NCBI GenBank assembly: GCA_003560495.1
Contig: PWLM01000149.1
Coordinates: 1-45,200 of the forward strand
Direction of reading: 5' to 3'
Length of the DNA stretch: 45,200 bases
Origin: Bacillus sp. (in: firmicutes)
Lineage (GTDB): Bacteria; Bacillota; Bacilli; Bacillales; Salisediminibacteriaceae
Part shown: one piece after another, positions 37,173-44,574 of the stretch
Layout of the letters: every line of letters starts with the position of its first letter
Numbering within the stretch: position 1 is the stretch's first letter
Position numbers and translations under genes: made by a program
The notes under the pieces: generated by a model
Told to the model about the DNA's origin: nothing
Databases searched by the model: none
The model's input: only the letters and a program-made list of their open reading frames with translations

Positions 37173-38216
37173 ATGTTTAACGACGATAGGCTAAAAAAGT
37201 ATATTCAGGCAGTTGAGCAGGAGCAGGAAGTCTTGTATCCTGACCTTTTGTCTTTTTATAAAGTAAACCTGAGTCCTGCAAAAAAGACCTTCAAGCATAT
37301 TCAAATTCATGAGGGTTATAAGCAGACAATAAAAAGGTACATTGAAAACCGAAACACCCTCACCAAAGAAGAGCTTCTTTGTATTCTTTCTCTTTACTCA
37401 ATAGAGGATTTAAAAGAGATAGAAGAAGTTATTGGTGACGGTTTTTATATTGTCTCTGTGCCTGATATTATTGTCATGCTTGATCATGAGCATGTAGGAT
37501 ATCAGATTGTTTCCGTGCCGATTCCCGAAGTGATTCTTCCTCTTGTACGTCAAATTACTTCTATTCCACAAGTACACGTTCTTTTGGAAGAGGTTATCCG
37601 GGAGTATCTTATCACATCGCTTCCAGATCCTATCGTAGAGTTGTCAGGAGTAGAGCTTCCATTGCCGGAATATCCTATTACATCCTTGCCATTGCCAATA
37701 ATCGACCTTGAAGGCATTGTCCCGTTAGCACCGGAGATCATAGGATTGCCGGAGCCAATAGTTATGCTTGACTCCCTTTATCCAACACATGAGATTATTT
37801 CAATCCCGGAACCCATTGTTATATTGGGTGAAACAGTAAGTACCGACAATAAGTATTTTTATGGGGTATTTGAGATTGATCCCCATGCACCCTATACAAG
37901 GCCAACGGAAGCGAATTTTACCAATCTTATTGTTGGGTTCTCCAATATTATTCCAGATGATTTAAGAATTTCATTCCCACAAGCAACAGGTTTTTACATT
38001 TTTGCTATTCCTGCATCTGCACCAATAAGAAGAAGCTGGTTTGTGTCTGAAAGGAACCAAGGACCGATAGGAGGGGCATGGGATGATCCCTTTAGCAATC
38101 TTTGGCCTGACCCGATACAGCAGGTTTATCAGGATGTTTTGTATAATGTTTACATTTCAAGTTATCCGACAACATTTAGCGCAGATGTTTACGTTAAACA
38201 GGCACCCTTTGTATAG
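37173..38216 (+). CDS. Appendage protein with seven Leu-Pro-type tandem repeats
   Basis: This 347-residue protein starts at ATG 37173 and ends with TAG. Residues 1-90 are helical and charged (an attachment domain, perhaps). Residues 91-226 hold seven degenerate repeats built on 'I-x-S-[LIV]-P-x-P-[IV]-[IV]-x-L', with anchor prolines at 97, 116, 132, 151, 173, 193 and 212. Residues ~227-347 are a beta-rich C-terminal domain beginning 'KYFYGVFEIDPHAPYTRP' and including 'ATGFYIFAIPASAPIRRSWF', a pattern I associate with C-terminal domains of appendage proteins in Bacteroidota phages. It probably forms a short fibre or spike whose repeats act as a stalk. Function is inferred from context, and I do not know a named family for the repeats. 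Confidence 0.55.
   Translation: MFNDDRLKKYIQAVEQEQEVLYPDLLSFYKVNLSPAKKTFKHIQIHEGYKQTIKRYIENRNTLTKEELLCILSLYSIEDLKEIEEVIGDGFYIVSVPDIIVMLDHEHVGYQIVSVPIPEVILPLVRQITSIPQVHVLLEEVIREYLITSLPDPIVELSGVELPLPEYPITSLPLPIIDLEGIVPLAPEIIGLPEPIVMLDSLYPTHEIISIPEPIVILGETVSTDNKYFYGVFEIDPHAPYTRPTEANFTNLIVGFSNIIPDDLRISFPQATGFYIFAIPASAPIRRSWFVSERNQGPIGGAWDDPFSNLWPDPIQQVYQDVLYNVYISSYPTTFSADVYVKQAPFV
37443..37850 (+). repeat. Seven ~16-22-residue Leu-Pro protein repeats
   Basis: Aligning on the proline after 'S-[VIL]' gives units starting IVSVPDIIVML, IVSVPIPEVIL, ITSIPQVHVLL, ITSLPDPIVEL, ITSLPLPIIDL, IIGLPEPIVML and IISIPEPIVIL. Unit spacing is 19, 16, 19, 22, 20 and 19 residues, so the pattern is regular at protein level but the DNA copies have diverged. 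Confidence 0.85.
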
Positions 38217-38218
38217 TT

Positions 38219-41200
38219 ATGGCTATTCCCCTTAATGATAATTTATTTGTCCACGCACCAAAATTACTTGATGCCAGGGAAGGGGAATGGCCGGACATAG
38301 CAACCTGTATTGCTAATGTTCCAAGATACATTAGGACAAGGGGTCTTACTGTGAAGATACAGGAAGGAGATGGTGTTGTTGAATATTGGTGGAGGACAGG
38401 GATTGAGAATGAAGACCTTGAGCAGAAAATTCCTGATGTAGCACTTTCTCTTAATCCTAAAGATGCGGTAGAAACAACCTCTGGTACAGGAGAGAACATT
38501 ACCCTTTCAGGTATTCAGAATATTCAGGGTGTTGATGGAGCAGAAGACCTTCGTGTTCTTTTAAGAAGCCAAAGCAACCCGGAAGAAAATGGTATTTACC
38601 TGATGAAAACCGGGGCATGGGAAAGGGCAAGTGATGCTGTTGATTGGAGTGACTTTGTAAACTCTTATGTTCCTGTAGCAGATGGAAACTATCGTGGGTA
38701 TAGTTATTACTGTACCGTTCCTACCAATGGAGATGTTGGTGTAGACCCAATAACCTATGTGGTCTTTAATATCCCCGGAGATCTTGACATTGAAAATGTA
38801 GGAGAAGGAGTTAATGTTTACCAAGGGGCAGAAGGAAATGTGCATCAGTTTCGTTCTCTTGTTGTTGATGACACCCCAGAGCTTACCATTACAGAGTTTG
38901 GAGAAGAAGTAGTTTTTAATATTGACCTTTCAGATTATGTGGTTCCTGACCATGTAAAAAATATTACCCAGACCAATATTAATAATTGGAATTTGGCTTA
39001 TGGGATGAGGCATGAAAGGCTTCATTCTGTTACAAGTTCTTCCGATCATACAATGTCGGGGAATGCTATTGTAGGAAGGATTGGGGCTTCTGTTGGTGCT
39101 CCAATGGCCTTAAGTGCATCAGCAACAAGAAGCTTTTTAAATATTGAAGATGGAGCCAATAACTATTCTCACCCTACCGGGTTTTCCAATACTCCTGCAG
39201 AAGCCCTTGTAGGGGCTTTTGTTATTAGCAGGATATTGGTTAACAGTCAAGGTCATACTGAAGGGGTGGAAACAAGGGAAGTAACGACTGATGATATTGG
39301 TGCCGCAGAAGAAATTCATAACCATAACCATGATAACCTTGAAGGGTTAACTCCGGACAATCATCATAATCGATTGCATCAAATAACTGGTCACCTTGAC
39401 CATGAGATGGTAGGAGAAAGGATAGTGGGTAGGATTCTGTCAGCTTCAGGACAACCGCAAGAGCTTACCGCATCTGAAGTCAGGTCCTTCCTTAATGTTT
39501 CTGATGGGGCAGACAGTTATAATCATTGGAACCTTGATATTGGTGGTGAGGTTACAAATGTTACATCTGGTTACACACTTGAATTTGAAGGAACGGGAGA
39601 CTTGGCTGTTTCTCTTGAGGGTAATAGGGTTATTTTTTATACAGAGGACTCAGGAGATACCACTTATACTGCAGGAGACGGTCTTGATCTTTCCCAGGCT
39701 AATGAGTTTTCTGTTGACCTTGACGGAAATAGTCTTTCTGTAGGTCTGGATGGTCTTAAAGTGACAGATGATTTGTTTGTCCCTTATAATGGAGCAACAC
39801 AAGAAGTTAATTTAGGGGATGAGGATTTAAGCACAACGGGCGTAATTAATGCAGGAAATATTGGTGTTGGTACAACCGCTCATAAAGGAGTTGATGTGCT
39901 TGCTCCTGCAAACGATGATCCCGGAATAAGAATAAGAAGGCACGCTTCTTTAGTTAACTCAATAGCTGCTATTTATTTTAAGGTATCTGAAAACGATGAA
40001 AGTGTTAACACCTTTTCTTCCTTTATTGGTGGAAGAAGAACTGTAAGTGGTCAAGAGATAGTTTTTGGTACTGCAGATACACAAAGCGGGACTCCTTCTG
40101 TTAAGGTAAGAATTGACGGCGATGGGAATTTAAGGCTTGAGAATAATTTTGTTTTGGCCGAATCTGTCTTCATTGGACAAAACTTTGTAATGGAAGAAGG
40201 GGCACAGGCAGGGTATGTTATGACCTCTAATGCAAATGGATTTGGGACATGGCAACCTCCTTCTGGTACTGGTGGGTCTTCAACATTTATTGGTCTTTCT
40301 GATACCCCTGGAACAATAGAAGATGGTAAAATGCTCATAGGCTCAGGAAGTGAGCTTATATGGGCCGATGTAACCTCTGGTGGTACGGTAACCTCCGTTG
40401 ACCTCTCGGTTCCTGATAATATATTTGAAGTTACAAGTGATCCTGTTACAACTTCAGGAGAGTTGAGATTTGACCTTAAGGAACAAGAAGCTAAAAAAGT
40501 CTTTGCAGGTCCTTTAACAGGAGAGGATGATAAGCCTATCTTCAGAAGAATTGTTCCTCCGGATGTTGAAATGACCATGAATAGAATTATGGGTAATAAT
40601 CAAGCTGCTATTGGTACTGGAAATGCAATGTCTCTTACAGCTACACAGGTAAGAACAATGCTTAATGTAGCCAGTGGTGCTGATAATTATAACCATTGGA
40701 AAATTCACAGAACAGGACAGGATGATCTTCAGATTGGTTCCGGAAACGTGGTGAGATTTGTTGCAGGCACTTATATTGATAGTATTACAGCAGCTTGGAA
40801 TGCACTTACTGCCAGGTATGAGATAACAGTTAATGCAGAAGAACAAGCAGACCAATATAGTCATTGGAGGTTGGTTAGCCCTGGGGGTGGTAGTTTTAAT
40901 ATTATTTCAGAAAGAAGGGTAAGGTTTTCTCCGGGAACAGGCATAGACAGTATTCCTATAAACTGGTATCAAGTTGATGGAGAATGGGCGTTGGATGTAG
41001 TGATAAATGCTACAGAGCAAACCCTTTCTGTTGATATAAATACTTTAAGTCCGGGAGGGAATATTGATATGTCGGAACCTGCCGCCTATCGCGTTAGTTT
41101 TCCTTCTTCCGGGGCCAATAATTTAAAGGTAATTAATATGCCTTCCAGCAAACTGAATACTTCTATTGTGGAGATTACTACCACAAGCTCTACAGGAAGG

Positions 41201-41362
41201 ACTATTGTGTTTCAGGATAGCGGAAACAATACCCTTCCTACAAGTTGCTGGCAAGACCAGGCACCCCTGACTTATATTTTGCCAAGCAGGCGGTACGTGG
41301 TTTATATAAACAATTTTGGAAGCAATGCTTCTGATTTAAGTATTAATTGGAGCGTACATTGA
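38219..41362 (+). CDS. Large tail fibre, probable receptor-binding protein
   Basis: This 1047-residue protein starts at ATG 38219, two bases after the previous stop. Residues ~1-85 have the fibre-attachment pattern 'REGEWPDIATCIANVPRYIR.RGLTV......EYWWRTGIENEDLEQK'. Residues ~95-190 match a widespread tail-fibre domain ('NITLSGIQNIQGV...LRVLLRSQSNPEENGIY', 'GAWERASD'). The middle carries three copies of a ~60-residue module and three of a ~55-residue 'HW' module. Residues ~690-785 show the classic fibre motif 'FIGLSDTPGTIEDGKMLIGS', then 'GTVTSVDLSVP' and 'VFAGPLTGEDDKPIFRRI'. The C-terminal ~110 residues are beta-rich and likely the receptor-facing tip. Such proteins trimerise and bind cell-surface polysaccharide. 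No lyase or intramolecular chaperone motif is apparent. Confidence 0.8.
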   Translation: MAIPLNDNLFVHAPKLLDAREGEWPDIATCIANVPRYIRTRGLTVKIQEGDGVVEYWWRTGIENEDLEQKIPDVALSLNPKDAVETTSGTGENITLSGIQNIQGVDGAEDLRVLLRSQSNPEENGIYLMKTGAWERASDAVDWSDFVNSYVPVADGNYRGYSYYCTVPTNGDVGVDPITYVVFNIPGDLDIENVGEGVNVYQGAEGNVHQFRSLVVDDTPELTITEFGEEVVFNIDLSDYVVPDHVKNITQTNINNWNLAYGMRHERLHSVTSSSDHTMSGNAIVGRIGASVGAPMALSASATRSFLNIEDGANNYSHPTGFSNTPAEALVGAFVISRILVNSQGHTEGVETREVTTDDIGAAEEIHNHNHDNLEGLTPDNHHNRLHQITGHLDHEMVGERIVGRILSASGQPQELTASEVRSFLNVSDGADSYNHWNLDIGGEVTNVTSGYTLEFEGTGDLAVSLEGNRVIFYTEDSGDTTYTAGDGLDLSQANEFSVDLDGNSLSVGLDGLKVTDDLFVPYNGATQEVNLGDEDLSTTGVINAGNIGVGTTAHKGVDVLAPANDDPGIRIRRHASLVNSIAAIYFKVSENDESVNTFSSFIGGRRTVSGQEIVFGTADTQSGTPSVKVRIDGDGNLRLENNFVLAESVFIGQNFVMEEGAQAGYVMTSNANGFGTWQPPSGTGGSSTFIGLSDTPGTIEDGKMLIGSGSELIWADVTSGGTVTSVDLSVPDNIFEVTSDPVTTSGELRFDLKEQEAKKVFAGPLTGEDDKPIFRRIVPPDVEMTMNRIMGNNQAAIGTGNAMSLTATQVRTMLNVASGADNYNHWKIHRTGQDDLQIGSGNVVRFVAGTYIDSITAAWNALTARYEITVNAEEQADQYSHWRLVSPGGGSFNIISERRVRFSPGTGIDSIPINWYQVDGEWALDVVINATEQTLSVDINTLSPGGNIDMSEPAAYRVSFPSSGANNLKVINMPSSKLNTSIVEITTTSSTGRTIVFQDSGNNTLPTSCWQDQAPLTYILPSRRYVVYINNFGSNASDLSINWSVH
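39002..41035 (+). repeat. Nested repeat modules of the tail fibre
   Basis: Module type 1 occurs at about 39002-39190, 39362-39546 and 40571-40705. Each has a pattern like 'G..IVGRI.AS.G.P..L[ST]A[ST].[VT]R[ST][FM]LN[IV].[DS]GA[DN].Y.H'. Module type 2 follows copies two and three and repeats once more ('HW.L..GG...I.SG..VRF..GTGIDSI......W.....INATEQ'), at about 39528-39660, 40696-40855 and 40861-41035. Copies differ substantially at DNA level. Confidence 0.75.
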
Positions 41363-41388
41363 TACCGTCAATATCCATAGGAAGAAGA

Positions 41389-42156
41389 ATGGGGTATGGA
41401 TACCTTTACAACCACCATGTTTTAACAGACCCCAGGGGTATTGTTAACGGAGATTGGCGTATTCCAACCCTGAACGATGTTATAGCTACACGCGACAGGA
41501 TTTATCAGAAATTGCTTCTCCCGGGGGGTGTGCCTCTCAATAAGGTTGCAGCTCCGATGAAGTCGATAAGAAGATTTCCTGAACCAGATCCGGAAATGTC
41601 TATTGACCCTTATGGAGGAAGAACAACGCAGCATCCTTTTTGGGTTCACAGCACAAGCCATAATCCTACCAATTCATCAAAACTTTCAATATTGCCTGCG
41701 GGGTTGAGAAATTTGAATGGTAATTACCAGGGGTTTGGAGGAAATGCAATTTTCTGGACAATAGACCAGCAGCACTTTAATTTGGGTGCGGGAAACGATG
41801 AGCTTACATTATCAAGCTTTTATTCTTTATCCTACGGTTTGGCAGTAAGGGCGGTTTATGATCTTCCTGAATCGGTGATCGACAGCCCATTATATCCTGA
41901 CTTTCAACCTGAAAACAATGGGTATGTGGGTAATAACGGACTGCCTTACCCTATAGTTAAGATTGGTGCTTATATGTGGACTATGGTAAATCTTGCTGAA
42001 ACCCATTATAACAATGCCGCGCCTGTCAATTACATTTCAGGAAACGCAGGGTGGGAATCAGCCGGAATTACAGAACAGCCTGCATTTTGTGCTGTCAGAA
42101 TAGACAGAAACCTGGTGGGAAGACCCTTTGTAGGAGCAGAAGATATTAATGTTTAA
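41389..42156 (+). CDS. FISUMP-domain appendage protein (C-type-lectin-like family expected)
   Basis: This is a 255-residue protein using ATG 41389, preceded by AGGAAGAAGA. In-frame TTG codons at 41347 and 41359 would overlap the fibre gene and cannot be excluded. The sequence shows Fibrobacter-succinogenes major paralogous domain hallmarks: 'GYGYLYNHHV', 'GDWRIPTLNDV' (Trp23-Arg-Ile-Pro-Thr27), 'LPAGLRNLNGNYQGF' near residue 102, 'AIFWTID' and 'YGLAVRAVYDLP' near 151-161. A second segment, residues ~180-245, reads 'YPIVKIGAYMWTMVNLAETHYN', which is normally the N-terminal signature of this family. The order is therefore rotated. FISUMP domains are common in Bacteroidota surface proteins and phage appendages, so a role in receptor or glycan binding is inferred. 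It lies directly after the tail fibre. Confidence 0.7.
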   Translation: MGYGYLYNHHVLTDPRGIVNGDWRIPTLNDVIATRDRIYQKLLLPGGVPLNKVAAPMKSIRRFPEPDPEMSIDPYGGRTTQHPFWVHSTSHNPTNSSKLSILPAGLRNLNGNYQGFGGNAIFWTIDQQHFNLGAGNDELTLSSFYSLSYGLAVRAVYDLPESVIDSPLYPDFQPENNGYVGNNGLPYPIVKIGAYMWTMVNLAETHYNNAAPVNYISGNAGWESAGITEQPAFCAVRIDRNLVGRPFVGAEDINV

Positions 42157-42173
42157 TTTTAAATAAAAAAAAG

Positions 42174-42554
42174 ATGACAAAGACAACAGACAAAAAACAA
42201 AAAGAAAAGCTTAACTTTAAATACGTTGAATATGAGCTTAAGCTTGGTGAACTTATCAGCAAAAGAGAAGTGATTGAATACTTCTATTCTAATGTTGACA
42301 GGTGGCCGGAGAACTTTGAAATTTGGACAAGGGTTTTAAAGCCCATTGATGAAATCATGAATATGCATGATAAAAAACTTGCCGAATTAAGAAAGAGAAT
42401 AAAGGAAGAAGGCAAAGAAACCATAAACAAAGAGTACAACGATTTTCTTAACGACAAAATAACAATTAACATCGCGTTACTTGAGCAGAAATATTTAGAA
42501 AAGCTTCAGCTTACACCTTCGCAAATTAGTGTAATTGAAAATTTTGTCGTATAA
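42174..42554 (+). CDS. Small helical protein of unknown function
   Basis: This 126-residue protein starts at ATG 42174 behind the leader TTTTAAATAAAAAAAAG. It is charged and nearly all helical: residues ~20-110 alternate Lys/Glu with Leu/Ile ('YEYELKLGELISKREV', 'LAELRKRIKEEGKE', 'LLEQKYLEKLQLTPSQ'). No Cys, membrane segment or enzyme motif is seen. The layout loosely recalls small helical phage tail-region proteins such as the DUF1617 type, but I would not assign it. Its place between a FISUMP protein and an adhesin-like protein suggests a fibre-assembly chaperone or coiled-coil linker, as a guess. Confidence 0.45.
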   Translation: MTKTTDKKQKEKLNFKYVEYELKLGELISKREVIEYFYSNVDRWPENFEIWTRVLKPIDEIMNMHDKKLAELRKRIKEEGKETINKEYNDFLNDKITINIALLEQKYLEKLQLTPSQISVIENFVV

Positions 42555-42571
42555 TTGAAAAACAAAATTCC

Positions 42572-44524
42572 ATGCCAGGATTTAAGCATATCCCCAAGAA
42601 GCATCAAGCTCTTATTGATCGGGTTCATGCAATGTTGCAGCATGCTCGAATATTAGCAAAGCATGTTATTAATGCTGACGGAAGTGTTACCCTTTATTTT
42701 CCTGATGGTTCTGTACTTACACTCCCTCTTGTTCCGACTACTCCCGGAACAGGCCCAGGAATGACATTTGAATTTGGAAGATTGGTCTTTGGAGAAGAAA
42801 GACAGCTTATTTATGATGATAAGGGGAAGATGCTTTTTGCTTATCACGATGCTCCTCAAATTCTTCAAATTCCTTCAGGAGTGTTTGAGTCCGGAGATGT
42901 TATTAAAGTGGTTCAGCTTGGAGGACAAATTGAATTTCAGGTTTTAAATGCATCAGAGCAAAATATTTTAAGCCACATTTATACACCCGGTCTTTACACT
43001 ATTGTATCTGTAACTTTTCTTTGGAGACAAGCAGGAAACGAAGTTTGGGGAATACTTGATGGTACTGATTCTGTAATTTCAGAGACAATACCACCTCCAC
43101 CCGATCCGGAAGAAATTGACATTGACCACCCTGATATTGATCCACCCGACCCTCTTGACCCTGTAAGTGCAAATTTTAATGTTACAGATATATCAGAAGA
43201 AGGTGCAGAGGACGGGGCAATTACGTTTTTTTCCCCATCCGGGGGTTCTGGAGACTATGAATTTTCTATAGATGGTACATCCTGGCAAATAAGCCCAAAT
43301 TTTACAGGCCTTCCTGCAGGATTTTATAACCTTTGGATAAGGGATGAACACAATCATACAAACATTAACAATATTGATACTGTTGAAATTGAAGAGCCGG
43401 AAGGGGTAATACCCGATCCCGATTGGTATGATTTGTTTACAATCCTTTGGCTTGCCGACCAGGGAGGAGTAGAAGGAAATTATCTTGTTGCCTCTCGCGG
43501 TTCTGATATCCTTATTACAAGTAATGATTTAACAGAGAATTATATTCATGCAACATCAGCAGCGACCTTCTCAATAATGGGAGATCAAATGACTGTTGGT
43601 GACTTGATAGATGTTGACCATTATCCTGTGCTTCCTGTTTTGTATGACAACCAGGAACCACATCATATTCGCGGAATTGGAGTACTTCACCCCGACGTTG
43701 TTGATATTCTTAATGACCCTTTGCATGTGGACAGGGAAGACATTTTAAATACCCTTCATGAAAACCTTAATCTTTATTTATATTGGAGCGGGGAGTGGAA
43801 TGACTTTGGTGTAATGAAGGCCAATAGAACTGTGGAGATGGAACAGCCAACCTATCTTGAGCTTCCTGAATGGTTAAATTGGAATGAGATATCAGAGGTT
43901 GTTGACTATTTTGGTTTCCCCTATGAAGGTCTTTATTGGGATGATGAGGAAGAACACTTTGTAATCCCACCGGGTTTTGAAGAAGAAGAAGGAGTTTTCT
44001 TTTTTGTTGTTGATGATGTTGAAATATATATCGCCTATTATGAGCCAGGAGATGGTTGGCAATTTTACCTTGAGCATTACATTGCTTATTACAGCCCGGA
44101 AGGAATTATAGATGGGTTGCCGGCAACAGGAGTTTTTTGGCAGGAAACAAACCAGAGGTTTATAGCTAATTATGACATTCCTGATGGTAGATTTGAATTT
44201 ACCGATGATGGACAAGACAGGCTTTGTGCGATATACACGAACGAAAACACTTACTATGTCTTTTACCAGTTTGTTTCTTATTTCCCGGAAGAAGGTGTTT
44301 CTGACATTTCTCCTGATAGTGTTTTCTTTAATCACTATGGTTACACGGACAATGTTTTTCTTGTCCCGTTTCAGCCTGAAGCTATACTTTCCTTTACTTT
44401 TGAAGACGATGAGACAATAGTAGCGTATTATGATGAAGAGCTTGGATGGCAGTTTGAATCAGCTTTGTTGGGTCTTGGTTTGGATACACCGATTGACCTT
44501 AATACACCAATACTTGTTTCTTGA
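42572..44524 (+). CDS. Adhesin-like appendage protein with SprB-like domain and C-terminal repeats
   Basis: This 650-residue protein starts at ATG 42572. Residues 1-165 hold a helical start and a beta domain ('FESGDVIKVVQLGGQIEFQV', resembling the 'GD.I.V.Q.G.G.V.F' fibre motif). Residues ~170-197 are a Pro/Asp-rich linker (PPPPDPEEIDIDHPDIDPPD). Residues ~198-272 match a SprB-type repeat ('FNVTDISEEGAEDGAITFFS', 'SGGSGDYEFSIDG', 'TGLPAGFYNLWIRDEHNH'), a Bacteroidota adhesin module. Residues ~275-430 are unrecognised. Residues ~436-645 contain three tandem acidic, aromatic repeats that also occur in the following gene. No signal peptide is present, as expected for a virion protein. A host-adhesion role is inferred from the domains. 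The very acidic C-terminal region is unusual. Confidence 0.6.
   Translation: MPGFKHIPKKHQALIDRVHAMLQHARILAKHVINADGSVTLYFPDGSVLTLPLVPTTPGTGPGMTFEFGRLVFGEERQLIYDDKGKMLFAYHDAPQILQIPSGVFESGDVIKVVQLGGQIEFQVLNASEQNILSHIYTPGLYTIVSVTFLWRQAGNEVWGILDGTDSVISETIPPPPDPEEIDIDHPDIDPPDPLDPVSANFNVTDISEEGAEDGAITFFSPSGGSGDYEFSIDGTSWQISPNFTGLPAGFYNLWIRDEHNHTNINNIDTVEIEEPEGVIPDPDWYDLFTILWLADQGGVEGNYLVASRGSDILITSNDLTENYIHATSAATFSIMGDQMTVGDLIDVDHYPVLPVLYDNQEPHHIRGIGVLHPDVVDILNDPLHVDREDILNTLHENLNLYLYWSGEWNDFGVMKANRTVEMEQPTYLELPEWLNWNEISEVVDYFGFPYEGLYWDDEEEHFVIPPGFEEEEGVFFFVVDDVEIYIAYYEPGDGWQFYLEHYIAYYSPEGIIDGLPATGVFWQETNQRFIANYDIPDGRFEFTDDGQDRLCAIYTNENTYYVFYQFVSYFPEEGVSDISPDSVFFNHYGYTDNVFLVPFQPEAILSFTFEDDETIVAYYDEELGWQFESALLGLGLDTPIDLNTPILVS
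43163..43387 (+). other. SprB-like repeat domain
   Basis: Residues ~198-272 of the 650-residue protein follow the SprB-repeat scheme (T-D-x-S, G-x-x-D-G-A-I, S-G-G-S-G-D-Y-E-F-S-I-D-G, L-P-A-G-F-Y-x-L-x-I-R-D). This family is typical of Bacteroidota gliding and adhesion proteins. Here there is a single copy, suggesting domain capture from, or mimicry of, a host surface protein. Confidence 0.65.
43880..44505 (+). repeat. Three ~60-residue acidic/aromatic protein repeats
   Basis: Units begin near 'ISEVVDYFGFPYEG', 'IIDGLPATGVFWQ' and 'VSDISPDSVFFNHY'. Each continues through a 'F-x-[IV]-P' or similar strand, a 'F-x-F-x-D-D' strand and a closing 'YY.....W' or 'YYVFY' strand. The family continues into the next gene. 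Confidence 0.7.
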
Positions 44525-44574
44525 GTATGTAGCAATTAACAAAAAAATATTTTTTCATTTAAAAGCAAAAACCG

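Noticed and set aside
44541-44556. A/T palindrome AAAAAATATTTTTT as a terminator
   Set aside because: It contains no G or C pairs and would be too weak; such sequences are expected in this A/T-rich leader.
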